Below, piece by piece: positions 7,712 through 15,822 of a stretch of 64,000 bases of DNA. The DNA lies in the NCBI RefSeq assembly GCF_025947285.1, contig NZ_CP110008.1:434001-498000 (forward strand), written 5' to 3'. Source of the DNA: Flavobacterium sp. N2820 (lineage in GTDB: Bacteria; Bacteroidota; Bacteroidia; Flavobacteriales; Flavobacteriaceae). Made by a program: the position numbers and the translations under genes. The notes below the pieces were generated by a model. The model was not told the origin of the DNA. It did no database searches and saw nothing but the letters and a program-made list of their open reading frames with translations. The first letter of the stretch is position 1. Every line of letters starts with the position of its first letter.

Positions 7712-8104
7712 TTACAATTTTCCCATATTTTGAGCCAATGTTTCAATGAATTTTGAAATTGGTCCTTTGATCATCATTGCCATCATTGGGTTGAAATCAC
7801 CTTCAAAATCTAATTGTACTTCTGTGTTATCCGCATCGATTGCGTTTAAGTTTCCAGTTAAGGTAAAAGGCAACTTACTTGAAGCCGCTCCTAAAACGAT
7901 TTGTGAATTTGGAGTGCCGCCTTTTTTCACCAATTTAATTTCTGGCATACCTTTTAATCCGAATTCAAAGCAATTTTCGTCAATTACTTCAAATTTAGCG
8001 ATATTTTCAGGCATTAATTTCTCGAAATTTTTTACGTCGTTCAAAGCATTGAATAAATATTCAGCTGACTTTGGTACGTTTACTTTTGGACTTTCTAAGT
8101 TCAT
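7712..8104 (-). CDS. SRPBCC-fold (START-like) protein
   Basis: A 130-residue cytoplasmic protein with the START/Bet v1-like pattern: a leading strand with a polar segment (LESPKVNVPKSAEYLFNAL), a helix, several beta strands and a long C-terminal helix (ISKFIETLAQNMGKL) that would close the hydrophobic pocket. Family members bind lipids, polyketides or other hydrophobic ligands; the ligand here is unknown. It lies downstream of pyrE on the same strand, 101 nt away, but no functional link to pyrimidine synthesis is evident. Confidence 0.8.
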   Translation of the reverse strand: MNLESPKVNVPKSAEYLFNALNDVKNFEKLMPENIAKFEVIDENCFEFGLKGMPEIKLVKKGGTPNSQIVLGAASSKLPFTLTGNLNAIDADNTEVQLDFEGDFNPMMAMMIKGPISKFIETLAQNMGKL

Positions 8105-8112
8105 ATTTTTTT

Positions 8113-8167
8113 GTTTAAAAGTTTATAAGGTTAAGAGTTTAAAAGGTTACAATAACAAGTTTAAAAG
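8113..8167. repeat. Three short direct repeats GTTTAAAAG
   Basis: The 9-mer GTTTAAAAG occurs at 8113-8121, 8137-8145 and 8159-8167, spaced 24 and 22 nt, followed by a CCAACTCCCAACTTCC-like tract. The stretch lies between pyrE and the SRPBCC gene and has no open reading frame. Confidence 0.6.
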
Positions 8168-8205
8168 TTAGTTTTTACTTCCAACTCCCAACTTCCATTT
8201 CCCAA

Positions 8206-8853
8206 CTAAACTTCCACGTTCCACTCTGCTGGATTTGCGTTCCAAGCACTTAATGTTTCTAATTCATTTTCTGAAACATATTGTTTGTCAACCGCTTTTT
8301 GTAATAAATTTTCGTAATTACTTAGTGTGAAAACATCCAAATTGGCTGCTTCAAATCGTTCTTTAGAAACGGGAAAACCATACGTAAAAATCGCTGCCAT
8401 TCCTTTGATGTTTGCTCCTTCGTTTCGTAAAGCTTCAACTGCTAATAAACTGCTTCCTCCAGTTGAAATTAAATCTTCTACGACTACCACGTTTTGTCCT
8501 TTTTGCAAGAAACCTTCCACTTGATTTTGTCTTCCGTGTTTTTTTGGTTCTGGTCTAACGTATACAAAAGGCAGTCCCATTGCTTCAGCAACAAGTATAC
8601 CAATGCCAATTGCGCCAGTTGCAACGCCTGCAATTACATCGGGTTTGCCAAATTTTTCTTCAATATGTTTGGCAAATTCATCGCGAATATAGTTTCTAAC
8701 CGCTGGAAATGAAAGGATTATGCGGTTATCACAATAAATTGGTGACTTCCAGCCTGAAGCCCACGTAAAAGGATTTTTAGAATTTAATTTAATTGCGTTT
8801 ATTTGTAAAAGCAATTCGGCTGTTTGTTGTGCTGTGTTGTTATTAAAAATCAT
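8206..8853 (-). CDS. pyrE: Orotate phosphoribosyltransferase
   Basis: Converts orotate and PRPP to orotidine 5'-phosphate in de novo pyrimidine synthesis. The 215-residue product carries the PRPP-binding signature VVVVEDLISTGGSS and the upstream loop WASGWKSPIYCDNR, in which the Lys and Arg contact substrate, then RPEPKKHGRQN, the flexible catalytic loop. I place the start at ATG 8853; the frame stays open up to 8961, but that would overlap the divergent NUDIX gene by 100 bases and lose the well-placed promoter box. Its -7 box (8858-8865, minus strand) ends 4 nt before the ATG, predicting a leaderless mRNA. Confidence 0.94.
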   Translation of the reverse strand: MIFNNNTAQQTAELLLQINAIKLNSKNPFTWASGWKSPIYCDNRIILSFPAVRNYIRDEFAKHIEEKFGKPDVIAGVATGAIGIGILVAEAMGLPFVYVRPEPKKHGRQNQVEGFLQKGQNVVVVEDLISTGGSSLLAVEALRNEGANIKGMAAIFTYGFPVSKERFEAANLDVFTLSNYENLLQKAVDKQYVSENELETLSAWNANPAEWNVEV

Positions 8854-8857
8854 ATTG

Positions 8858-8865
8858 CAAATGTA
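8858..8865 (-). promoter_or_regulatory. -7 promoter box of pyrE, overlapping the NUDIX start codon
   Basis: CAAATGTA on the plus strand reads TACATTTG on the minus strand and ends 4 nt before the pyrE ATG. The same bases contain the plus-strand ATG (8861-8863) of the NUDIX gene, so RNA polymerase bound for pyrE would cover the neighbour's start. Confidence 0.65.
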
Positions 8866-9460
8866 TAAAGTTTTTGTGAACGATAAGCCACTTTTTTTGA
8901 CAAATGAAGTGCAAAAAGAAACTGATTTCAAACTTTTTTTATTGGAAAGTGTTGACATCAAGAAGTTGATTGTTAAAATTTTTCAGCATAAAATTCAGAA
9001 AGCGTTTCTATATCATCCCGATGAAAAGTTAATCATGAAAACACTTCGTGCCAAATTACCAGTTGAAAAAGCAGGTGGCGGATTGGTTTTTAATGCTAAT
9101 GGCGATGTGCTTTTTATTTTTAGAAATGGCAAATGGGATTTACCAAAAGGCGGCACCGAAAAAAACGAAACCATTGAAGAAACCGCTATGCGAGAAGTAG
9201 AAGAGGAAACTGGCGTAACCGGATTAGCCATCACCGAGAAACTGCAAAGAACCTACCATATTTTCAAACGCAATGGTCGCTACAAACTAAAAATTACGCA
9301 ATGGTTTGAAATGCGTACCAAATTTGAAGGCACACCACAAGGCCAAGCCGATGAAGGAATTGAACGTGTAGAATGGGTGAATCCAAAGGATATTAAGTTT
9401 TTATTAGAGAACTCGTACGAGAATATTAAGTTGTTGTTTGAGGCGGAGAAGGTTGTTTGA
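8861..9460 (+). CDS. NUDIX hydrolase
   Basis: The 199-residue product has a complete Nudix box, GGTEKNETIEETAMREVEEE followed by TGV, matching GX5EX7REUXEEXGU, about residues 105-127. Such enzymes hydrolyse nucleoside diphosphates linked to other groups, with Mg2+ bound by the RE..EE glutamates. The 60-70 residues before the Nudix fold form an extra N-terminal region of unknown role. ATG 8861 is the first good start; it lies only 7 bp from the divergent pyrE start. Substrate cannot be assigned. It converges on a hypothetical gene at 9481 with a 20-nt gap. Confidence 0.9.
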   Translation: MYKVFVNDKPLFLTNEVQKETDFKLFLLESVDIKKLIVKIFQHKIQKAFLYHPDEKLIMKTLRAKLPVEKAGGGLVFNANGDVLFIFRNGKWDLPKGGTEKNETIEETAMREVEEETGVTGLAITEKLQRTYHIFKRNGRYKLKITQWFEMRTKFEGTPQGQADEGIERVEWVNPKDIKFLLENSYENIKLLFEAEKVV

Positions 9461-9480
9461 AAAATTAATTAAGTTTTTTA

Positions 9481-10134
9481 TTATTCTTCTAAAACATAAT
9501 ATGTTTTAATTTCCTGTTTTATTGCTTCTTTTCTTTTTTTTCTATCTTTAATTAATGATCTGTCATCTACTAAAAAATAACCTGTTCCACTCGTATTTCT
9601 AACTATGAAAATGATAAGTCTTTTTTCTCCTTTTACTTTTTCAAAAGTAAATTCCCATATTTCATTGTTCTCGAATTCTAAGCATTTATAAAAATTAAAC
9701 ATATTTAATTTATCGTAGTTTGCAAATTTTATTTTTTCAATTCTGCAAGGAGTATTAATACTATCTTTATTGTAAAAAATAACGGTACTATCTGTGATTT
9801 CTATATATTCATAATTATAGTCATTGAATTTTAATTGTTTTAGTTTCCATTTTCCTTTCCATTTTTCTTTTTCAATTGCTTGATAGATTGGTAACAAAGA
9901 ATCTACTTTTGTTCTTGCATATTTTTCATATTCAGTCATTGGTTCATTATCAAAGTTAAAGCTTGTTGCAAAATAAAAGGAATAAAGGGCATTTAATCCT
10001 TTAGATTTTGAAAGAAACTTATTACCTGAATTAATATATTCTAATTGATATGATTCTATGCTTTTTTCTTCTTTTTCTTGGGCAAAAAATGTGATTGAAA
10101 AAAATAATGTAAAAAATGTAATTTTTGATTTCAT
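9481..10134 (-). CDS. Secreted protein of unknown function
   Basis: A 217-residue protein with a signal peptide (MKSKITFFTLFFSITFFAQ). A helical region (about residues 25-95) precedes a beta-rich part starting with KGKWKLKQL and repeated aromatic strands, which resembles a lipocalin-like small beta barrel, though I cannot confirm that. The gene starts 12 nt after the M14 peptidase stop codon on the same strand, so the two are probably co-transcribed and both exported. No family is recognised. Confidence 0.75.
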   Translation of the reverse strand: MKSKITFFTLFFSITFFAQEKEEKSIESYQLEYINSGNKFLSKSKGLNALYSFYFATSFNFDNEPMTEYEKYARTKVDSLLPIYQAIEKEKWKGKWKLKQLKFNDYNYEYIEITDSTVIFYNKDSINTPCRIEKIKFANYDKLNMFNFYKCLEFENNEIWEFTFEKVKGEKRLIIFIVRNTSGTGYFLVDDRSLIKDRKKRKEAIKQEIKTYYVLEE

Positions 10135-10146
10135 GATTTCATGTAT

Positions 10147-11871
10147 TTAATTCACTCTATAAACCGGATACTGCAAATGTGCCTTTTCATAATAAGGTGA
10201 TTGTCGATACACCCAATCCAATTGTGCTGCACCGTTTTCAGCGAAAGCTTTGTCGTTTTGTTTCTTTTGTTCTAATTCGGCTTTGATTTTTGGGTTTTTG
10301 TCTAAGAATTCTTTGGCTAAATCTTCAAAAACATAACTCGAAAAATATTCTTTTTGTTGTAAAATAGGATCAAAGAAGTTCCAATTGAAATAACTGTCCA
10401 CTGCTTCTGGTTCTAAAGTTTCTACTAAATATTTCACACCAGGTTGATTCGTGTAAAACACATAATCGCCCATAAAAAATTTCACTTTTTGAGTCGATTT
10501 GGACACTTTCGTATTGTAATGTCCGTAATGTCCTTCGTATGGTGATTTTGAGGTTTGATAACTTTCAATTTTATAGGATTCTACTTCAATAATAGTGTCG
10601 TTTTGAAGACGATGCGCATTGATATTGTTCAATTTTAAAATATCCAACACTTGCCATTGCGATTGTGGAATGATATACGCTTTGGGGATACTCACGAATT
10701 TCGTAGGCTTATAATTGCCATAAAACGGAATTTTTTTGGTAAACGGTTTGCTTTTATCGTAAAACAATCGGTCTTTTCCTGAAATAGCACTTGGTTTATA
10801 ATCGCCTTGATAGCCTTTAAAATCTATGTATGACACTTTTGTAGAGTCAATTGCCCAATCCAACGGGTATTGCATTCCAACTTGATATTCGTTCAATGCG
10901 TCTTTTCGCATTTGCTTGATTTTTTGCCAATTTGTATCTGCAAAAAGTATCGTGCTAACCATAAATTCATAGGTAACTTTCACACGTTCTTTATAAATTT
11001 TCAACATGTGCGTTTCAGGAACAAACCCTAACGTGTGGAACAATGTCGTGTAACCTGTGGCATATCTTGGTGTATCGGTAAATTGCTCAAAACCTTTATC
11101 AGGTGTGGTGCTGTGCACATTTACATACGGAACCACATCGATTTTCTTTTTGTTCATGTCTTTCACCACCGAAGGATATAATTCATTGATGAAATAATTC
11201 CCTAATTTGTTTCCCAAACGTTCATGTTGGGTCGCAATACAAGTAAACGTATATTGATAATCCGCGCCATTAGAAACGTGATTGTCTAAGAAAATATCGG
11301 GATTTAACTCGGTAAATAACTTTTGAAAACTTCTCGAATTTTTAGTATCTGATTTAATGAAATCGCGATTCAAATCATAATTTCGAGCATTTCCTCTAAA
11401 ACCGTATTCCTCTGGACCGTTTTGATTGGCTCTTGAATGCGAATTTCGATTCAACATTCCGCCTACATTATACACTGGAATAGCTGCAATAAATGTGTTT
11501 TTAGCTGTTTTTATTTTTCCCATGGCTAAATCGCGCATCAACATCATCGTTGCATCAATTCCGTCAGGTTCGCCTGGATGAATTCCATTGTTGATTAAAA
11601 TTACAGCTTTATTTTTAGTAAAATATTCGTCAAAATCAAACTTTCCATCGCTTGAAAAAAGCACTAAATGCAAAGGTTTTCCGCTATCGGATGTGCCTTT
11701 GTGAATCATTTGAATGTTCGTAAAACTTTCGTCTAATTTTTCATAAAACGCAATACATTCTTCATAGGTTGTAGATTGATTGCCATTGCCACGTTCAAAT
11801 GGTGTGGTGAAATCGTTTTGAGCGAATATTGAAAAAGAGAAAAAAAGCAAACTTATATTTAAAAAACGCAT
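10147..11871 (-). CDS. Secreted zinc carboxypeptidase-like protein (M14 family)
   Basis: The 574-residue product has a signal peptide (MRFLNISLLFFSFSIFAQ) and an M14 metallopeptidase domain: zinc ligands H98 and E101 in NNGIHPGEPDG, the substrate-binding region RGNARNYDLNRD, and the third ligand in DNHVSNGAD. It is therefore expected to trim peptides outside the cytoplasm. The C-terminal 200 residues are an additional beta-rich region. ATG 11871 is chosen because it gives a clean signal peptide; the frame is open further upstream into the helicase gene. A -7 box lies at 11893-11900. A secreted hypothetical gene follows in the same operon. Confidence 0.9.
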   Translation of the reverse strand: MRFLNISLLFFSFSIFAQNDFTTPFERGNGNQSTTYEECIAFYEKLDESFTNIQMIHKGTSDSGKPLHLVLFSSDGKFDFDEYFTKNKAVILINNGIHPGEPDGIDATMMLMRDLAMGKIKTAKNTFIAAIPVYNVGGMLNRNSHSRANQNGPEEYGFRGNARNYDLNRDFIKSDTKNSRSFQKLFTELNPDIFLDNHVSNGADYQYTFTCIATQHERLGNKLGNYFINELYPSVVKDMNKKKIDVVPYVNVHSTTPDKGFEQFTDTPRYATGYTTLFHTLGFVPETHMLKIYKERVKVTYEFMVSTILFADTNWQKIKQMRKDALNEYQVGMQYPLDWAIDSTKVSYIDFKGYQGDYKPSAISGKDRLFYDKSKPFTKKIPFYGNYKPTKFVSIPKAYIIPQSQWQVLDILKLNNINAHRLQNDTIIEVESYKIESYQTSKSPYEGHYGHYNTKVSKSTQKVKFFMGDYVFYTNQPGVKYLVETLEPEAVDSYFNWNFFDPILQQKEYFSSYVFEDLAKEFLDKNPKIKAELEQKKQNDKAFAENGAAQLDWVYRQSPYYEKAHLQYPVYRVN

Positions 11872-11892
11872 AGCAGAATTGTATTTGATTTT

Positions 11893-11900
11893 CAAAAATA
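11893..11900 (-). promoter_or_regulatory. -7 promoter box for the M14 peptidase gene
   Basis: Minus-strand TATTTTTG, 21 nt before the ATG at 11871. It lies in a 95-bp divergent region shared with the helicase promoter at 11955-11962. Confidence 0.55.
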
Positions 11901-11954
11901 AAGAATCTTTTTGAGGTAGAATTTTATAATTCGTAATTTTTAAATAATTGGCTT

Positions 11955-11962
11955 TATCTTTG
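11955..11962 (+). promoter_or_regulatory. -7 promoter box of the helicase gene (leaderless type)
   Basis: TATCTTTG ends 4 nt before ATG 11967, the same arrangement as at 6415, 8858 and 51690. Confidence 0.7.
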
Positions 11963-11966
11963 CCGC

Positions 11967-13364
11967 ATGAGTCAAAATCCATATTCCAACAATGTACTAT
12001 TGAATCTTGGTATTCAAAGTTTAAACAAAATGCAAGAAGCAGCACAGCGTGCTATTTTGAATGAAGATAACGTGTTATTACTTTCTCCAACAGGTTCAGG
12101 GAAAACATTAGCGTTTTTATTACCCATTTTTCAATTATTAGAAGAAGATGTAAAAGGTGTGCAGTGCTTAATTTTAGTGCCTTCGCGCGAATTAGGTTTG
12201 CAAATAGAACAAGTTTGGAAAAAAATGGGTACGCATTACAAAGTCAATACGTGTTATGGTGGCCATTCGATTGATATTGAAATCAATAATTTAAGTAATC
12301 CTCCAGCGTTGTTAATTGGAACACCCGGAAGAATTGCCGATCATTTAGACCGAGGAAGTTTTGCTACGGATAACATCAAAACCTATGTTTTAGATGAATT
12401 TGATAAATCGTTGCAATTGGGTTTTCATGAGGAAATGTCCTATATCATTGGAAAAATTACCAGAGCCAATAAACGTATTTTAGTTTCTGCGACTTCAGGT
12501 GTAGAAATTCCAAAATATACCAAAGTAATTGATCCGAAAGTAATTGATTTTATTCCGAACCAAAAACAGAACGATAATTTAGATGTTCGCATCGTTTTTT
12601 CGAAATCGAAGGATAAAATTGATTCGTTGTTTCAGTTGATTTGTTCTTTAAATTCAGAAGCAGCATTGATATTTTGCAACCATAGAGAAGCTGTGGAACG
12701 CATTCATGAAATGTTAACCCAAAAAGGCATTATTTCCACGTATTATCACGGCGGATTAGATCAAGACGAGCGTGAACGTGCTTTGATTCAATTTAGAAAT
12801 GGAAGTGTTTCGTATTTAATTACGACCGATTTAGGGGCGAGAGGTTTGGATATTCCAGAAATGAAACACGTAATTCATTACCATTTACCCGCAAAAGAAG
12901 ATGAATTCACCCATAGAAACGGAAGAACCGCACGTATGTTGGCAACTGGAACCGCTTATGTGCTAATTCACGAAACCGAAAAGAAAGCCGATTATTTTGA
13001 TTATGGCAAACGTAGATTAGATGTTTCAGCAGCTAAATCATTACCAAAGGCACCTTTGTTTCAAACGCTTTACATCAGCGGAGGAAAGAAAAATAAGTTG
13101 AATAAAATTGACATTGTAGGTTTCTTTTCGCAAAAAGGAAAATTGGAAAAAGATGATATTGGATTAATTGAAGTCAAAGATTTTATTTCTTTTGTAGCGG
13201 TGAAATATCCCAAAGTAAAATTGTTATTGCAAAACATCAAAGATGAAAAAATGAAAGGGAAGAAATATAAAATTGAAGTGGCGAGAAAGGTGATTAAGAA
13301 AGAGGAGGAGGAGGAAGAAAACCATCCAAAATTTACGTCACGTAAAGAGAATAATAGAAAATAG
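11967..13364 (+). CDS. DEAD-box RNA helicase with DbpA-type RNA-binding tail
   Basis: An ATP-dependent RNA helicase. In order: Q-motif region LGIQSLNKMQ, Walker A SPTGSGKT (about residues 39-46), PSRELGLQ, GTPGR, motif II DEFD rather than DEAD, SAT as VSATSG, ARGLDIPE and HRNGRTAR. The C-terminal 75 residues (from LYISGGKKNKL) match the DbpA RNA-binding domain, which in E. coli docks on 23S rRNA hairpin 92 during large-subunit assembly. A similar role is likely. The last residues are a Glu/Lys-rich tail. A family B palindrome starts 37 nt after the stop. Confidence 0.92.
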   Translation: MSQNPYSNNVLLNLGIQSLNKMQEAAQRAILNEDNVLLLSPTGSGKTLAFLLPIFQLLEEDVKGVQCLILVPSRELGLQIEQVWKKMGTHYKVNTCYGGHSIDIEINNLSNPPALLIGTPGRIADHLDRGSFATDNIKTYVLDEFDKSLQLGFHEEMSYIIGKITRANKRILVSATSGVEIPKYTKVIDPKVIDFIPNQKQNDNLDVRIVFSKSKDKIDSLFQLICSLNSEAALIFCNHREAVERIHEMLTQKGIISTYYHGGLDQDERERALIQFRNGSVSYLITTDLGARGLDIPEMKHVIHYHLPAKEDEFTHRNGRTARMLATGTAYVLIHETEKKADYFDYGKRRLDVSAAKSLPKAPLFQTLYISGGKKNKLNKIDIVGFFSQKGKLEKDDIGLIEVKDFISFVAVKYPKVKLLLQNIKDEKMKGKKYKIEVARKVIKKEEEEEENHPKFTSRKENNRK

Positions 13365-13401
13365 TGCTTTATTTTAATTAAAAAAGTTATGAATTAGTTT
13401 T

Positions 13402-13476
13402 TTGTCATTCCGATGCAAGGAGGAATCACATAACGTAGATTGAATTATGAGATTTCTCCTTGCGTCGAAATGACAA
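13402..13476. repeat. REP-like dispersed palindrome, family B
   Basis: Arms at 13402-13427 and 13451-13476 are reverse complements over 26 bases with three mismatches. They start TTGTCATTCCGA and end TCGAAATGACAA, with AAGGAG / CTCCTT in the middle. It lies between the helicase stop and the methyltransferase start. Confidence 0.8.
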
Positions 13477-13501
13477 TGTATTGATGTAAATTCAGGATAA
13501 A

Positions 13502-14134
13502 ATGAATCTAAATTGCCCATTATGTAATTCTCCTGCAACGCTTTTTTGCGAAAAACCAAGGCATTTGTTCTATAAATGCAATAATTGCGAAGGCATCTTT
13601 AGACCCAAACATACTTTTTTAACCGCTGAAGCTGAGAAAGAGCATTATGAAAAACACAATAATGATATTTTTGATGAACGCTATCAAGCGTTTGTTTTTC
13701 CTATTGTTAATGCTGTTTTACACGATTTTTCACCAGAAGCTAAAGGTCTGGATTTTGGTTCCGGAACGGGTCCGGTGATTGCTAAAATGTTGACAGATAA
13801 AGGCTTTCAAGTACAGAATTACGATTTGTTTTTCGCGGATGAACCATCACTTTTGAACCAAAAATACGATTATGTTTCCTGTTGCGAAGTAATGGAGCAT
13901 TTTCATCATCCCTATCAAGAATTTGAACTACTGAAAAGCTTATTACTTCCGAAAGGTAAATTATATTGCAAAACTGAGGTTTATAGCAACCAAAAGCCTT
14001 TTGAAAATTGGTATTACAAAGATGATTTTACCCATGTTTTCATTTACCAACCCAAAACTTTAGAATGGATAAAAAACGAATTTCACTTTTCGAAATTAAT
14101 TATCAAAGAAAAGTTGATTGTGTTTGAGAATTAG
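13502..14134 (+). CDS. Class I SAM-dependent methyltransferase with N-terminal zinc ribbon
   Basis: The 210-residue product starts with a four-cysteine zinc ribbon (CPLC at residues 5-8, then CNNC near 27-30). The Rossmann-type methyltransferase domain follows, with the SAM-binding motif LDFGSGTGPV near residue 82, the acidic strand end NYDLF, and SCCEVMEHFHHP, typical of the methyltransferase 11/23 group. The substrate is unknown; proteins of this shape methylate small molecules, lipids or protein-bound sugars. The gene stands alone and is flanked on both sides by dispersed palindromes (13402-13476 and 14141-14205). Confidence 0.88.
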   Translation: MNLNCPLCNSPATLFCEKPRHLFYKCNNCEGIFRPKHTFLTAEAEKEHYEKHNNDIFDERYQAFVFPIVNAVLHDFSPEAKGLDFGSGTGPVIAKMLTDKGFQVQNYDLFFADEPSLLNQKYDYVSCCEVMEHFHHPYQEFELLKSLLLPKGKLYCKTEVYSNQKPFENWYYKDDFTHVFIYQPKTLEWIKNEFHFSKLIIKEKLIVFEN

Positions 14135-14140
14135 CGTTTT

Positions 14141-14205
14141 TGTCAAGCTGAACTCGTTTCAGCTTCTCAATGTTTTAGATCCTGAAACAAGTTCAGGATG
14201 ACAAG
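14141..14205. repeat. REP-like dispersed palindrome, family A, copy 3
   Basis: It begins TGTCAAGCTGAAC 6 nt after the methyltransferase stop and ends GTTCAGGATGACAAG. The right arm is identical to that of copy 2 (7561-7629), while the left arm has AAGC in place of ATGC. Confidence 0.8.
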
Positions 14206-14220
14206 GGAAGATAAAATATG

Positions 14221-15759
14221 TTACACTTTCTCAACTGCAACTGTATACGTTGGGTCTTCTAAAATATTGACATCAATTATTGCTTCGGCATTTTTTAGTA
14301 AATCAATACAATCAGGGCTTAAGTGTTTTAGATGTACTTTTTTACCCACTTTTGCATAGCGTTCGGTGATTTTATTTACGGCATCAATGGCACTCATATC
14401 TGAAATTCTACTTTCGGCAAAATCGATTATAATTTCGTTTGGATCGTTGTTTATATCAAATTTTTCAGCAAATGCTGTGGTTGAACCAAAGAAAAGAGGG
14501 CCAAATAATTCATAATGTTTTACGCCATTTTTATCGATGAATTTTCTAGCACGAATGCGTTTTGCACTTTCCCAAGCAAAAATCAAAGCCGAAATAATTA
14601 CGCCAACCAAAACAGCTAAGGCTAAATTATGTAAGAAAATCGTAATCAAAGTAACAATTACCATCACTAAAATATCCGACTTTGGCATTTTGGTAAACGC
14701 TTTAAAACTTGCCCATTCAAAAGTTCCTATCGCAACCATAATCATCACGCCCGTTAAAGCCGCCATTGGAACCAATTCGATAATTGGTGCTCCGACTAAA
14801 ATTATAAGTAAAATGGTTAAAGCCGCTACAATTCCAGATAAACGAGCGCGCGAACCTGCGGATAAATTCACTAACGTTTGCGCAATCATTGGACAACCAC
14901 CCATTCCGTAGAAAAAACCATTGGCAATATTGGCGCCACCTTGTGCTAAACATTCACGGTTACTGTTTCCTTTGGTAGCTGTAATTTCATCTACTAAATT
15001 CAGCGTTAACAAGCCTTCGGTTAAACCAACAGCTGCCATAATAGCTCCATAAGGCAAAATAATCATGAAAGTTTCCCAAGTAAATGGAATTTCTGGAATA
15101 TGAAAAGGAGGTAAGGAACCGCTAACAGAAGCAATATCAACTACTTGTTTGGTATCGATATTAAAGCCTACCACAACTGCAAATACCACAATAATAGCAA
15201 CTAATGAAGCTGGAACCGTTTTGGTAATTTTTGGAAAAATAAGAATAATAGCAATGGTTAATGCCACTAAAGCACTCATTGTAAGCAAAGGCGAACCCGA
15301 AAGCCATTCTGAAGTTCCATTGGTAACTTGTTTGAATTGTTCAAATTGCGACATGAAAATAATAACCGCTAATCCATTTACGAATCCAAACATTACAGGA
15401 TGTGGTACCAATCGAATGAATTTGCCTAACTTGAATAATCCTACAATAATTTGAATTACACCAGCCAAAGCTATAGCACCAAACACGTATTCTAATCCGT
15501 GCGATTGCATCAAGGCGATTAAAACAATTACCGTTGCACCAGCGCCTCCAGAAACTAATCCAGGACGACCGCCAAAAACAGCCGTGATTAATCCCATGAT
15601 AAAAGCACCATATAATCCAACAAGAGGAGGAAAGCCAGCTAAAATCGCAAAGGATAAGGATTCAGGAATCATGGTCATAGCAACCGTTAAGCCTGCTAAG
15701 ATTTCAATTTTGTAGTCTACCTTTTGTTTAAAATTGAATAGATTGAATACTTTCTGCAT
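14221..15759 (-). CDS. SulP family anion transporter with STAS domain
   Basis: A 512-residue inner-membrane transporter. The first 400 residues contain about 10-14 membrane helices, with the SulP signature near the N-terminus (AGLTVAMTMIPESLSFAILA) and GMGGCPMIAQT in the middle. A C-terminal STAS domain (about residues 415-510) follows. Family members carry sulfate, bicarbonate, chloride or other anions; this subgroup in Bacteroidota is often called a sulfate or bicarbonate transporter, but the ion cannot be read here. A -7 box lies 29 nt upstream (15789-15796). Confidence 0.92.
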   Translation of the reverse strand: MQKVFNLFNFKQKVDYKIEILAGLTVAMTMIPESLSFAILAGFPPLVGLYGAFIMGLITAVFGGRPGLVSGGAGATVIVLIALMQSHGLEYVFGAIALAGVIQIIVGLFKLGKFIRLVPHPVMFGFVNGLAVIIFMSQFEQFKQVTNGTSEWLSGSPLLTMSALVALTIAIILIFPKITKTVPASLVAIIVVFAVVVGFNIDTKQVVDIASVSGSLPPFHIPEIPFTWETFMIILPYGAIMAAVGLTEGLLTLNLVDEITATKGNSNRECLAQGGANIANGFFYGMGGCPMIAQTLVNLSAGSRARLSGIVAALTILLIILVGAPIIELVPMAALTGVMIMVAIGTFEWASFKAFTKMPKSDILVMVIVTLITIFLHNLALAVLVGVIISALIFAWESAKRIRARKFIDKNGVKHYELFGPLFFGSTTAFAEKFDINNDPNEIIIDFAESRISDMSAIDAVNKITERYAKVGKKVHLKHLSPDCIDLLKNAEAIIDVNILEDPTYTVAVEKV

Positions 15760-15788
15760 ATAAATTTTGGCTTTGGTAATTTAAAGTG

Positions 15789-15796
15789 CAAAAGTA
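15789..15796 (-). promoter_or_regulatory. -7 promoter box for the SulP transporter
   Basis: Minus-strand TACTTTTG located 29 nt before the SulP start codon, within the 63-bp gap to coaD. Confidence 0.5.
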
Positions 15797-15822
15797 AACA
15801 TTAATAAATAAAGCGAAAGATT

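Noticed and set aside
8854..8961. Longer pyrE start at 8961
   Set aside because: The frame is open, but the extension is the antisense of the NUDIX start, lacks the PyrE family sequence and bypasses the -7 box placed 4 nt before ATG 8853.
11872..12045. Upstream extension of the M14 peptidase
   Set aside because: It would overlap the helicase gene and hide the clear signal peptide that starts at 11871.
14537..14911. Plus-strand frame inside the SulP gene
   Set aside because: It is the antisense of a strongly conserved transporter, with a biased composition and no start signals. Several similar antisense frames elsewhere were dismissed for the same reason.
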